NCBI GenBank assembly: GCA_030141605.1
Contig: JAQGDQ010000938.1
Location: 46,087 to 79,042, forward strand
Direction of reading: 5' to 3'
DNA: 32,956 nt
Origin: Tubiluchus corallicola
Taxonomy: Eukaryota > Priapulida > Priapulimorpha > Priapulimorphida > Tubiluchidae
A program made the translations under genes and the position numbers. Below, piece by piece: positions 18,601 through 24,828 of this stretch (the first letter of the stretch is position 1; each line of letters opens with the position of its first letter). Below the pieces are notes generated by a model. That model had not been told where the DNA came from. It made no database searches and saw only the letters and a list, made by a program, of their open reading frames with translations.

Positions 18601-21333
18601 CATAGCAAAAAATACATGATATATGCTGTATTGTCCAGTACAAACTATTTGTTAGCACTAAGTGCTTTTACAAGTTCAGAACAAGCTGTATAGCAAGTTA
18701 AAAAATAACACAGATTTGCAAAACACTCACTTACAGTTCATTATACAAAAAGTTAATTTGCTCAAATGCAAGGGAAAGGTAAGTGGCAAAAGTCAGACAT
18801 CCACTAAAGCAACTAGGGATGCACCAGATCCACTTTTGCTGGTTTCTGGATCGGATCCAGATCTTTATTCTGGATCCGCATCTACATATTAACATAAATG
18901 ATATTTTGTTTGTTTAGCCTTATGTTCGTCTGGTTGCATTGCCTGTTAATTTTTATGGTAACTGAGTAATTCTAAATGGAAACTCTGCTAACGTTGATGT
19001 ATTATAACTTTGAATATATGAATTAGCTTAAATTAGTTTAAATTAAAAAAACCACGAAACTATGATTTTACTGGAAGTAAACGGCTCTAATCTTTTAACA
19101 GACATTTTTGCAGCAACAGCGCTATCTTTTGCGCTGTTCACTTCAATGAACCACAGTGTTAAGATTACTGGTATTGCTTGTGCTACAAGCATGGCAGCAT
19201 AAAAACTAAGCGACTTTAGTAAATTTCTGAAGATTTTAAGAGAAATCCTTCAAATTTTTTTACAAAAATAATAAATAATCGGGTAATTAAACTGTTTTGT
19301 ATATTTTTTTACGCGCTCTAATTTTTTTTCATTATCGGTGCCCAATTGGTAATTTTACACATTGAAAAATAGAAATAAAAACAGTACAAAATACGCTGTG
19401 AATTTCTGCCGGATCTCGATCGTTTCCGGTCACATTAAAAGTAGCGGATATCGGGATCCGGATCCGGTACATCCCTAACAGCAGCAATTACAATTTTACA
19501 ACAAATACCTGAAACTCCTTCGCTGCATCGGCGCAGGTTTCTAATTCAGCGCTAAGTCGGAAAGCGGATAGGATGGGATCAGAGGATAACTGGCTAAGAT
19601 AGGCTGGGCTTGCCATGGCTCGGTACGTATTGATTCTTCTAAGGGAGGTGCTCAAGTTCTCTTTTTTCTTAAGATTCTTACAGAGTTCCTTACAAGTGCC
19701 TAATATCACATGCAATTGATTATAAGTTATCAACCAAAACAACTAAATAAGATAATAAATACATTTATGTAAGTAAATCAGTAATTTTTAGACAAAACAA
19801 AACGTTGAATGCTACATAAAATAAGAACGACTATCTAACTGCACCTGGTTAATGCAACAATTATGGACTTGACATCACTAATAGAATTCTCTTACCTCAC
19901 AAATAATATGGAACAAATTTAAAAAAACAAAAGCAATAGTGTAATGTTCAATAAAAGCACCTACGTAACTTTCACAGTCTTTACTATAGTGTATAGTCTA
20001 TTATATTATAAAACGTATATTCTATTATATGATAAACATACAATCAGGCTTGTGTGGCACTCTGATCGTGTGACCACGTTCTATTAGCAGCTTGATGATG
20101 TCATAATCATCGCACTGTGCAGCTAAAATGAGAGGTGTGACGTCATTGGTGAATTCGGCAGAGTTGGGACAACCCCTGTACTCAGTTTCTGGGTGTATTT
20201 CCCTAAAATAATCCGAATAAAGGAAAAATTAACTTACATCCCAAAAGTGACTTGCTAGGAATGCAAACTTTATAATAGAAATGTGTAGTGTGTGGACGCT
20301 TGTATTACATCTTAATGAAAAAAGCAAAATTAGCATAAAGTTTTCTCGATTATAAGTAAATTTTTTACAAAACAGGCTTAAAAAATTTGCAGATCAAGGG
20401 CGGACTTACTGAAGTTTATTTAACAACAGCAAAAGTATCTCAAGATTGCCGACTTTGATCGCGTGTAGATGAGTGTCTGCTACGTGAACACCTCGTCGCA
20501 AAAGAAGTTCCACCATTTCGTAGTCGCCATTATACACAGCTAAATGCAGCGGAGAATTGCTCTCATAGTCTTGACAGTTGACATTAAAATGTGGATGGAC
20601 CTATAAATAAAAATTAAAAATACTTTTTGGCTAAACATTTACTAACTAGCATCATGATAACAATTCATGATGCTCATTTAGGTTTACCCTGAAATAAAGC
20701 AACTGAAGCATTGAACCATTGTGAAATAACAGTGAACTGTAGACAGAAAAATAGAAAGTTCTTCATTTTGGCATTTATTAAGCTCACAGTTATAAGGGTG
20801 AAATATTCAATTATTTACTTGAAGAAACTCTATCACAGTTGATTCGTCCCCAGACTGCACCCGATCAAAGAATTCTTTCTCTGTTTCTTCTAACTGCGGA
20901 AGCAGCGTAAAACTTGGTCTATGTCTGAAACGGCAAAAATGAATCCATGTTCAAACAAATGTTTTTGAAGGGTGCAAAACTGTCTTTTGGGCAGAAAAGC
21001 TGTTTATTAATTCATTTATTTATCTATCTACATATTTATTTACCGTCAAAACTGGACTAGATGAACAACGAGTATAAAAAATTACTTATCAATGAATGAT
21101 ATTTGCTGAGTGTTTTTATATTATCAAGTAAAACATATGTAAGGAGTGTATAAATTTCATCCGCACCTTGACGTGTACGATGGATGCAAGTGCGGATCGT
21201 CACTCCTAGATCGCACATTCCTTGCATGTCTTGATGCTCTGGATAATGTTTCATTTTCATCAGCAACATCCTCTTCACCACTAGGTATCCTAGTATAAGT
21301 GGGGCCACCTATGCTTTTTCCAGGACGAGCCAT
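2322..21333 (-). CDS. TRPC: TRPC-family (canonical TRP) cation channel, complete 16-exon gene
   Basis: Likely a non-selective, calcium-permeable plasma-membrane channel that works as a tetramer downstream of phospholipase C; this role is known for the family and inferred here. Joined exons (minus strand, in order): 21167-21333, 20819-20924, 20410-20600, 20042-20202, 19509-19699, 18358-18534, 17768-17878, 16300-16486, 15425-15530, 13680-13793, 12333-12441, 11095-11258, 9483-9613, 8583-8683, 5682-5933, 2322-2549. Total 2496 nt, 831 aa, all introns GT-AG and all phases consistent. Rough domains: ankyrin repeats 70-205, His/Cys motif 205-215, TRP_2 domain 215-275, pre-S1 332-395, S1 399-418, S2 432-455, S3 467-489, S4 509-535, S5 547-575, pore loop 596-638, S6 639-669, TRP helix 673-691 with EWKYTR, coiled coil about 775-806. 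The start is the first ATG after an in-frame TGA. The length is close to that of short TRPCs. The paralogue cannot be assigned, and any 5' non-coding exon was not found. Confidence 0.95.
3003..3135 (+). mobile_element. hAT-type transposon remnant
   Basis: Begins CAGGGGTGTGCAAAT and soon has GGGCCGCAT, typical of hAT element ends in animals. A degenerate partner, TTTGCGCACACCATT, appears near 3127, but no clean right end or target duplication is seen, so the extent is uncertain. Confidence 0.4.
3476..3630. repeat. Long inverted repeat (foldback hairpin)
   Basis: The arm from 3476 (GGTCTGCCCAGTCGTCTTCT onward) is repeated in reverse complement and ends at 3630. The arms are about 60-65 nt with a handful of mismatches, around an AT-rich loop of roughly 25 nt. 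It sits in intron 15 and would fold in the pre-mRNA. It may be two transposon ends in opposite orientation or a small foldback element. Confidence 0.85.
3810..3950 (+). other. Short plus-strand open frame after a CCAAT-rich stretch
   Basis: The frame has 46 codons plus TGA, beginning [12 protein letters not shown], and is antisense to the TRPC intron. Upstream (3640-3720) are GGCTAATTGG and AGCCAATCAG, resembling CCAAT boxes. A CTT|GTAAGG donor-like site lies within the frame. It could be the first exon of a transposon gene or chance. No family was recognised. Confidence 0.2.
3965..5620. repeat. 36-bp minisatellite, 46 copies
   Basis: The unit is 36 bases from GCCATCCATAGATCAAGCAT to CTTTCTACACCTGTGA. 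The positions give exactly 46 units with no length change and only scattered substitutions. Because 36 is divisible by three, two minus-strand frames stay open through the array, with units [12 protein letters not shown] and [12 protein letters not shown]. These are by-products of the array and not real proteins. The array lies inside TRPC intron 15, 61 bp from the exon 15 donor. Confidence 0.98.
5682..5933 (-). CDS. TRPC exon 15: TRP box and TRP helix
   Basis: Codes residues 673-756, phase 0 at both ends. [16 protein letters not shown] holds TRP box 1 (EWKYTR, where EWKFAR is usual). [12 protein letters not shown] at 697-708 is TRP box 2. The rest is acidic and Lys-rich and ends DKKSLASYQ. 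The donor GTAATG lies 61 bp from the 36-bp minisatellite. Confidence 0.95.
6829..7363. mobile_element. Non-autonomous Tc1/mariner-like TIR element
   Basis: Left end CAGTCATACCTCCATTTTTG, right end ..ACAGAGGTATGAGTATGACTG, imperfect inverted repeats flanked on both sides by TA. The TA duplication suggests the Tc1/mariner superfamily. No transposase frame is present, so it is a MITE-like element of 535 bp. Subterminal stretches on both sides echo 'TTTTCGACC' and 'GAACG', extending the inverted repeat loosely. Confidence 0.75.
7496..8076. mobile_element. TIR element with iterated subterminal motif
   Basis: Inverted ends: 7496-7520 (ATAGGTTTTACATGTCAAAA...) and 8052-8076 read as ATAGGTTTTACACGTCAAAT... 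in reverse complement, about 25 bp with two mismatches. Inside the left end, CAAATGT recurs at about 7533, 7554, 7573, 7594, 7644, 7666 and 7686, often as TCAAATGTAGA, the same word as in the TIR. No coding capacity was seen and the target duplication is unclear, so the superfamily is not assigned. Confidence 0.7.
8583..8683 (-). CDS. TRPC exon 14: S6
   Basis: Codes residues 639-672. [20 protein letters not shown] is S6, followed by [12 protein letters not shown], matching the family's LLNMLIAMI-x-x-S-x-Q inner gate. Acceptor TTTTTAG, donor GTATGT. Confidence 0.95.
8684..9482 (-). other. TRPC intron 13, no recognised content
   Basis: AT-rich intron between the S6 and pore exons. No repeat, RNA gene or coding feature was recognised. 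Confidence 0.8.
9483..9613 (-). CDS. TRPC exon 13: pore helix and selectivity filter
   Basis: Codes residues 595-639. [17 protein letters not shown] aligns with the TRPC pore motif F-K-T-LFW-SIFGL. Here the filter reads I607-F608-A609, and LFW is LYW. A sequon N625-D-T lies in the outer S5-S6 loop. I saw no cysteine, so the outer-pore disulfide known in TRPC4/5 is absent. Phase fits both neighbours (TC|G and G|GT). No long open frame covers this exon. Confidence 0.92.
9614..11094 (-). other. TRPC intron 12
   Basis: AT-rich intron. The only structure noticed is a weak inverted pair, ATACCTAGTAAGTCCA near 10183 against ATACCTACTAAGTCCA (reverse complement) near 10723-10738, with a third TAGTAAGTCCA near 10474. 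This could be an old TIR element. No gene was recognised. Confidence 0.5.
11095..11258 (-). CDS. TRPC exon 12: S4-S5 linker and S5
   Basis: Codes residues 541-595. [13 protein letters not shown] matches the family's ISLGR-x-x-x-D-I linker. S5 follows, then [10 protein letters not shown], the conserved start of the outer pore turret. Acceptor CTCCTAG, donor GTAAGT. A truncated LINE sits just upstream of the acceptor, in intron 11. Confidence 0.95.
11297..11816 (+). mobile_element. Truncated non-LTR retrotransposon, 3' end
   Basis: The plus-strand frame reads [18 protein letters not shown] then EFKCLINSW, ending at a TAA near 11525. This is the typical C-terminus of LINE reverse-transcriptase polyproteins (CR1/L2/Jockey-like; clade not resolved). 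A short AT-rich 3' region follows and runs into a pentanucleotide tail, as expected for a 5'-truncated insertion. It lies in TRPC intron 11, opposite to gene sense, starting about 40 bp from the exon 12 acceptor. Confidence 0.75.
11817..12065 (+). repeat. (CTTAT)n/(CTTAC)n pentanucleotide tract
   Basis: About 49 pentamers. An initial CTTAT block is followed by CTTACs, a short CTTAT run, a long uniform CTTAC block, and CTTAT again at the end. It directly follows the LINE 3' end and is best read as its expanded tail. The open frames through it (LSYL/LPYL repeats) are artefacts of the 5-bp period. Confidence 0.95.
12333..12441 (-). CDS. TRPC exon 11: S4
   Basis: Codes residues 504-540. [14 protein letters not shown] corresponds to the TRPC W/Y-x-P-x-LI-x-E start of S4, and the exon ends with the conserved HLGPLQ of the S4-S5 linker. 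S4 has no arginine ladder, as expected for this family. Confidence 0.95.
12442..13679 (-). other. TRPC intron 10, no recognised content
   Basis: AT-rich intron. A short perfect inverted repeat TTGGCAC/GTGCCAA near 13429-13443 is the only structure seen. No gene was recognised. Confidence 0.75.
13680..13793 (-). CDS. TRPC exon 10: S3 and S3-S4 region
   Basis: Codes residues 466-504. The hydrophobic [17 protein letters not shown] is S3, followed by a polar run ending in ERKYWHE. No long open frame covers this exon. I found it because phase (TG|G and GA|G), the TTTCTAG acceptor and the GTAAGT donor all fit between exons 9 and 11. Confidence 0.88.
13925..14449 (-). mobile_element. 5S rRNA-derived SINE-like element (SINE3 type)
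   Basis: The minus strand opens with a full-length 5S-like head (14329-14449) and continues, without a T-run terminator, into a GC-rich body of about 400 bp that contrasts sharply with its AT-rich surroundings. It ends near CCATTGTCTTCCGAGACAG and an AT-rich stretch. A Pol III head fused to an unrelated body is the layout of SINE3 elements. The body's exact end and target duplication are not clear. It lies in TRPC intron 9, in gene sense. A GC-rich fragment of other origin attached to a 5S pseudogene is the alternative. Confidence 0.65.
14329..14449 (-). rRNA. 5S rRNA-like sequence (head of retroposon or pseudogene)
   Basis: About 121 nt, the normal 5S length. Conserved blocks are readable in order: ACGGCCATATCAC, CTCGTCTGATCAT, AAGTTAAGCAA (box A position), GCCTGGTTAGT, TTGGATGGGTGACCACCT (box C region), GGAATACCAGGTGC and GTAGGCTTG. 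Substitutions in the first helix and in the internal element, and the lack of a downstream T-run, argue against a working 5S gene. Confidence 0.85.
15425..15530 (-). CDS. TRPC exon 9: S2
   Basis: Codes residues 431-466. The hydrophobic [14 protein letters not shown] is followed by [20 protein letters not shown], matching the cytosolic S2-S3 linker of TRPCs (E-x-x-x-L-x-x-x-G ... YF-x-x-x-WN). Donor GTATGT, and the Trp codon is split. Confidence 0.93.
15531..16299 (-). other. TRPC intron 8
   Basis: Contains a (TA)n microsatellite at about 15597-15624 and the tRNA-derived SINE at about 15882-16149. Confidence 0.85.
15882..16149 (+). mobile_element. tRNA-derived SINE with (ATT)n tail
   Basis: Pol III box A (TAGTCTAGTGG, 15892-15902) and box B (GAGTTCGAACT, 15934-15944) are correctly spaced for a tRNA head. 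A body of about 160 bp follows, then AAATAAAT and (ATT)n at about 16121-16148. The T-arm stem pairs poorly and there is no tRNA-like 3' end, so it is a SINE and not a tRNA gene. It is antisense to the TRPC gene. Confidence 0.8.
16300..16486 (-). CDS. TRPC exon 8: pre-S1 and S1
   Basis: Codes residues 369-431. A hydrophobic pre-S1 helix ([12 protein letters not shown]) is followed by APRNKF, the [21 protein letters not shown]1 helix and the conserved RGPP turn. Acceptor TTCCAG, donor GTATGT, phase 1. Confidence 0.95.
16487..17767 (-). other. TRPC intron 7
   Basis: Holds the piggyBac-like MITE at about 16759-17088. The rest is AT-rich with nothing recognised. Confidence 0.8.
16759..17088. mobile_element. 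piggyBac-like MITE
   Basis: Left end TTAA|CCCTTTCATACCC and right end GGGACTGAAAGGG|TTATA give inverted CCCTTTCA...CCC termini. TTAA on the left and TTAT on the right fit the piggyBac TTAA target with one change. About 330 bp, no coding capacity. Confidence 0.6.
17768..17878 (-). CDS. TRPC exon 7: pre-S1 elbow
   Basis: Codes residues 332-368, phase 0 at both ends. [19 protein letters not shown] matches the very conserved TRPC segment FVAHPNCQQ, close to the membrane entry. Acceptor TTGCAG, donor GTATTC. Confidence 0.95.
17879..18357 (-). other. TRPC intron 6, no recognised content
   Basis: AT-rich intron with no repeat or gene signal that I could identify. Confidence 0.8.
18358..18534 (-). 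CDS. TRPC exon 6: linker helices after TRP_2
   Basis: Codes residues 273-331 exactly, phase 0 at both ends. [18 protein letters not shown] corresponds to the conserved DLLDxxR helix of TRPC linkers, and [14 protein letters not shown] leads into the pre-S1 region. Confidence 0.95.
18535..19508 (-). other. TRPC intron 5
   Basis: Most of this intron is the hAT-like element at 18814-19477. Outside the element it is short and AT-rich. Confidence 0.85.
18814..19477. mobile_element. Non-autonomous hAT-like element
   Basis: Terminal repeats TAGGGATGCACCAGATCC and GGATCCGGTACATCCCTA are inverted. Flanking 8-mers AAAGCAAC (18806-18813) and ACAGCAGC (19478-19485) match at 6 of 8 positions, fitting an aged 8-bp hAT target duplication. 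GGATCC-type palindromic words recur near both ends. 664 bp, no transposase frame. It ends 23 bp short of the exon 5 splice donor. Confidence 0.75.
19509..19699 (-). CDS. TRPC exon 5: His/Cys motif and TRP_2 domain
   Basis: Codes residues 209-272. C209, C211 and C215 complete an H-x3-C-x-C-x3-C cluster. It is followed by [16 protein letters not shown] and [15 protein letters not shown], diagnostic of the TRP_2 domain found only in TRPC channels. The donor GTATTT lies 23 bp from the target repeat of a hAT-like element in intron 5. Confidence 0.95.
19700..20041 (-). other. TRPC intron 4, no recognised content
   Basis: Short AT-rich intron. The repeated ATTCTATTATATTATA-like words near 19995-20035 are low complexity only. 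Confidence 0.8.
20042..20202 (-). CDS. TRPC exon 4: last ankyrin repeat and first half of His/Cys motif
   Basis: Codes residues 155-209, with [14 protein letters not shown] followed by [13 protein letters not shown]. This matches the TRPC repeat that precedes the conserved Pro-His. H205 ends this part, and C209 is split across the donor GTATGT. Confidence 0.95.
20410..20600 (-). CDS. TRPC exon 3: ankyrin repeats
   Basis: Codes residues 92-155. Two ankyrin-type helix pairs are readable: [19 protein letters not shown] and, after a short link, [19 protein letters not shown]. The D-x-x-LHAI stretch matches a hallmark of TRPC ankyrin regions. Acceptor TTATAG, donor GTAAGT, phase 2. Confidence 0.95.
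20819..20924 (-). CDS. TRPC exon 2: lead-in to ankyrin repeats
   Basis: Codes residues 57-91, including [17 protein letters not shown], which resembles the helix that opens the ankyrin region in TRPC proteins. Acceptor TTTCAG, donor CAA|GTAAAT, ending on a codon boundary. Confidence 0.9.
21167..21333 (-). CDS. TRPC exon 1: start codon and N-terminal tail
   Basis: Codes residues 1-56, beginning [10 protein letters not shown]. The stretch is polar, rich in Ser, Arg and acidic residues, with no signal peptide, as expected for a cytosolic N terminus. An in-frame TGA lies four codons upstream of the ATG, so an earlier start in this exon is excluded. The donor is AAG|GTGCGG, weaker than the others. 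The last codon (Arg) is split with exon 2. Confidence 0.85.
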
Positions 21334-22698
21334 CAAAATAGCTAATCAACTACCTGTCTCAAAATTTATGAAATTAATGCACAACTATAATCACAAAGTC
21401 TCACAAATCACTGTAGTCTCTACCAGCATGCCACACAATTTAATATAACGTCTTGCACTAGCTAATGTTCTGTACCTTAATAAAAAGTGAGGAACTGTTA
21501 ATCAGTTCCTTCAAACCACATGACAAAAATCTCGTTTTTACTTAATAGTAAAATATGCAACTTCATAAAAATAGTTTAAAGAGTGCATCTGATTCATTTT
21601 GTGTAATTCTTTTGCCAGTTTTCCTTCTGCTTGCCATCACTTACATCTTTATATAGTATTTTATTTTAGAAATACAGTTACTATACTTTCTTGAACTTTG
21701 TATAAAAAACATTGAGTAGTTTTTTCTGCATGTTCAACTTCGGCTTAGTTGCTTCTGTACTCGGCCCTCGTATTCTGGAAACATGCTTTCACAAATTCAC
21801 TTAAGTTAAAGAACTACGAAAGAAACAACATGAGTTGTGAATTACATTATATACCGTTCGTTCAAAATAAGTAATGCAATACTTAATGCAATATATGCAA
21901 TGCAAAAACATAAAATTGCCCATTTGAAATATACATTGCAATACTTAAAAAATGTCATATTTCATTGTGGGAAATACAAAATCAGGTTATGTATGTAAGA
22001 TCTATCTTGTTCATAAATAACATAACATATATATATTGAAGACTAAAATTTTTTATAAGAATTAGCATTTTGTTGGATTAGCTGTGTCGCATCTCCATAC
22101 GCCACAAGGCTCTCTATATCTGTTACAGTTATTGGGCAGGCGCAATTCTATTACCTTCCTTCGATTATCTTTAATGATCGGGGCGATGTTAATACTATAG
22201 TCTATAGCTTTTTGCCCGTGGTTGCTACTTAATTGTACACCTAATGTTGTAGATAGACTTAACTGTATGCCTAATCATATGTTATAGATAATTCTAAAGT
22301 ACTTAAGTAGTACCACCTGTAATACAAATAAGCAAGAATACCCAGCAGACGATACTACATTACTATCTTACTTAGTACTACAGCCTATTGACACCTGAAC
22401 TAAAGAGTTTCTACAAACAACCTGAACTTGCATGCTTCCAAAAGCGAAAATACAGCACAAGCGACGGAAATTCGGTTAACTAATAAAATTTCTTCCGCGT
22501 TTCATTTTTATTTTTGGCAAAAGAAGAACAACTTAGAAATGCTTCAATTTTTCATTTGAAAAAATGTAAACAGATAAAGGCACAAACAGAAATCTTGGAT
22601 ACAATTACCGACTAAATAAGTTTGATTCAAGGCAGGTTTGTATACCAATATACTTATAGGCTTGGGCCTTTTGAAGAATTTTGACGGCTGTGGCCTTG
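21334..22698. other. 5' flank of the TRPC gene, nothing recognised
   Basis: Should contain the promoter and any 5' UTR exon, but I see no convincing TATA box, CpG-rich patch or splice-linked upstream exon. AT-rich. Confidence 0.3.
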
Positions 22699-22706
22699 GT
22701 GCTGAC

Positions 22707-23124
22707 TAGGGGTGAGCATTCTCTACCAGAAAGCGAATTCGAATCGAATCGAATTTGTGACTTTCGAATTCGAATTGAACCGAACTTCAGTGTTTCAAAT
22801 TCGAACCGAATTCGCATTGAGATTGAAAGATTTTCGAATTCGAATTGAGATTGAAAGATTTTCGAACAAGTTTTCGAACCACCAGTAAAATTAGTCTTAC
22901 AAAGGTCATGCATATCACTAGATTTTGTTCTGCAATAAAACGACTAGTAATTTCTTTAAAATTGTGCGCAGAAATCACAACTAAATTATGCTAGTTGCAT
23001 GATGTTTCAATCGTTTTAGTGATAAAGAACATATGTGATTGAAGTGCTGAATTATTCTAATCTATAGTTTTGGATTCGAATTGAGTTCGAACGTTCGAAC
23101 TCAAACGTTCGATGCTCACCCCTA
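22707..23124. mobile_element. hAT MITE with perfect 8-bp target duplication
   Basis: Termini TAGGGGTGAGCAT and ATGCTCACCCCTA are perfect inverted repeats. They are flanked by identical GTGCTGAC at 22699-22706 and 23125-23132. 418 bp, non-coding. The left part is built of TTCGAATTCGAAT-like words and a duplicated GAGATTGAAAGATTTTCGAA; the right end carries GAACGTTCGAAC palindromes. The intact duplication suggests a fairly recent insertion. Confidence 0.92.
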
Positions 23125-23132
23125 GTGCTGAC

Positions 23133-24342
23133 AGGCCAGGATATCGACAAACACAGCTTTACATTCAAAAAGATGTTCATCAATATCTTCTGCTACCTGA
23201 AATCACATAGACCGACCTAGGCCAGCTGCAGAGATACATTGGTTCAGCTTTGACATGCCATAATTATACAAGTTATTGGCATTATAATTATACTCAGACA
23301 ATATCGCATGCCGTCCAGTAGATGAGTCCAACAATAGTGTGGACTTATAAGCACTGTACCCGATTACCATTATTAGAACATTCATGTATTATCATTTGCT
23401 AGCAACAGATTTCTCAAAGGTATAACTCTTAACTTTGTCTATACATAGTGTAACGTAATAACTGCTAAGGAAAGTTGAAAATGCAACGAGTAATAGTAGT
23501 ACAGAACAGCAAATTTGATTCGTCAATGTATTGCTGAATCAATTGAGAATCTATTGAAACATGAGAATTAGTTAAAAATCTATTATATCCACAATATTAA
23601 ATTTTAGAGTAGAAGCCTTGTGCATCTCACAGCTTGCAATCTTGATGGGTATGATTGGAACAGATCAAACTTCAATTGCTCCTGCCGAGCCAGTTAATTG
23701 TGATTATCCTGAAAAGCAGAATAAAGGCTGAGATGATGCAAGAATATACCAACATCTGCAATATCTCATGAACTATCCCAAGTTTGATCCAAAGTTTGTC
23801 CCTCAGCTCTTTCAGTCTCTGATCATATCCATGAAGACTGCAGGCTGTGTGAGATGTGCGAAGTCCACTAATTAAACACCATAAATACTGAGAGCAGGAC
23901 AAATTTTCGATTGAGCAACACTTTGCAGAAATAAATTGTTTCGTGTAAAATTATTTGTCTTTTTAACACTCCCTCCCACCCCACTAGCAAAAGTAAACCT
24001 ATAGAGTACTGTGCATGAATATTAACTATTGGCAGTTAATAGTAAAAAAACTGTATTTGTAACTATGCAAATTTCGCCCATTATCTATTAACCAGTTACT
24101 GTGTCCAATTAAAAAACTATTGCTAGGGACCATAACAAAATTTATTATGTTATCTAAAATGGGAAGTTAAAGCCTGTATAAGGTTATAATTCTATTAATA
24201 ATGCAAAGTATTGGAGTTCTCACTCTGGTTATCAAAAATGACATGCTATACAACCTATAAAAGATAACCATGGATATGTGGTCATCCAAAGACATTCAAG
24301 GCCTTCTTAGCAATTTCATCAAAGTGGTTGGAGAAATGATTA
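23133..24342. other. Intergenic, nothing recognised
   Basis: AT-rich. The short open frames here show no recognisable protein family or splice-linked partner. Confidence 0.4.
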
Positions 24343-24738
24343 AAGAAAAACCAGATGATTGATTACTGATTAGATTCAATATCATTTTAACTTGCTGTCT
24401 AAAACATTTTTTGCCTATAAAAATAAGTAAATGTTTACAATATTTGAATAATTATCTTGGAAACTTAATTAATGGCAACCAAACACAGTCATTGCTTACA
24501 TCACAAACTAACCAAAGTTTGTGCAATGGTAGGCATCTTCCCTGCACATCAAGCACGTTTGCATAAGCAAAGAGTGCTATAAGATGCTGATGTGATGTCA
24601 CGAAAATGAGTTCTATGTCAGAGTAGATCACAGCAGCTGATGAACATGCTTATCACGGTACTGCACATATTGTCAGTCACGCGAATGGACAAAAATGTGC
24701 CATAGCCAGTCTTGGTGGTTTCACTTAGTGGGTCACTA
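24343..24738. repeat. Dispersed repeat, copy 1 (inverted relative to copy 2)
   Basis: Reads in order AAACCAGATGATTG, ATATTTGAATAATTA, AATGGCAACCAAACACAG, CATCAAGCACGTTTGC, TTATCACGGTACTGC and CACGCGAATGGACAAAAA, all matching the reverse complement of 29302-29709 with scattered differences. It directly adjoins a hAT terminus (24739-24828), so it may be the inside of a longer element. Confidence 0.8.
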
Positions 24739-24828
24739 GACTAATTTTCACTGGTGGTTCAAAAACTTGTTCGAAAATCTTTCAATCACAATTTTAATTC
24801 GCTTTCTGGTAGATAATGCTCACCCCTA
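24735..24828 (-). mobile_element. Terminal fragment of the same hAT family as 22707-23124
   Basis: Read on the minus strand it begins TAGGGGTGAGCATTATCTAC, then CCAGAAAGCGAATT, GATTGAAAGATTTTCGAACA and GAACCACCAGTGAAAATTAG, matching the left end of the 22707 element. The opposite terminus was not found nearby. Confidence 0.8.

Noticed and set aside
22605-22978. Minus-strand frames rich in FEFETLKFGSIRIRK-like sequence
   Set aside because: They are translations of the TTCGAATTCGAAT-type repeats of the hAT MITE.
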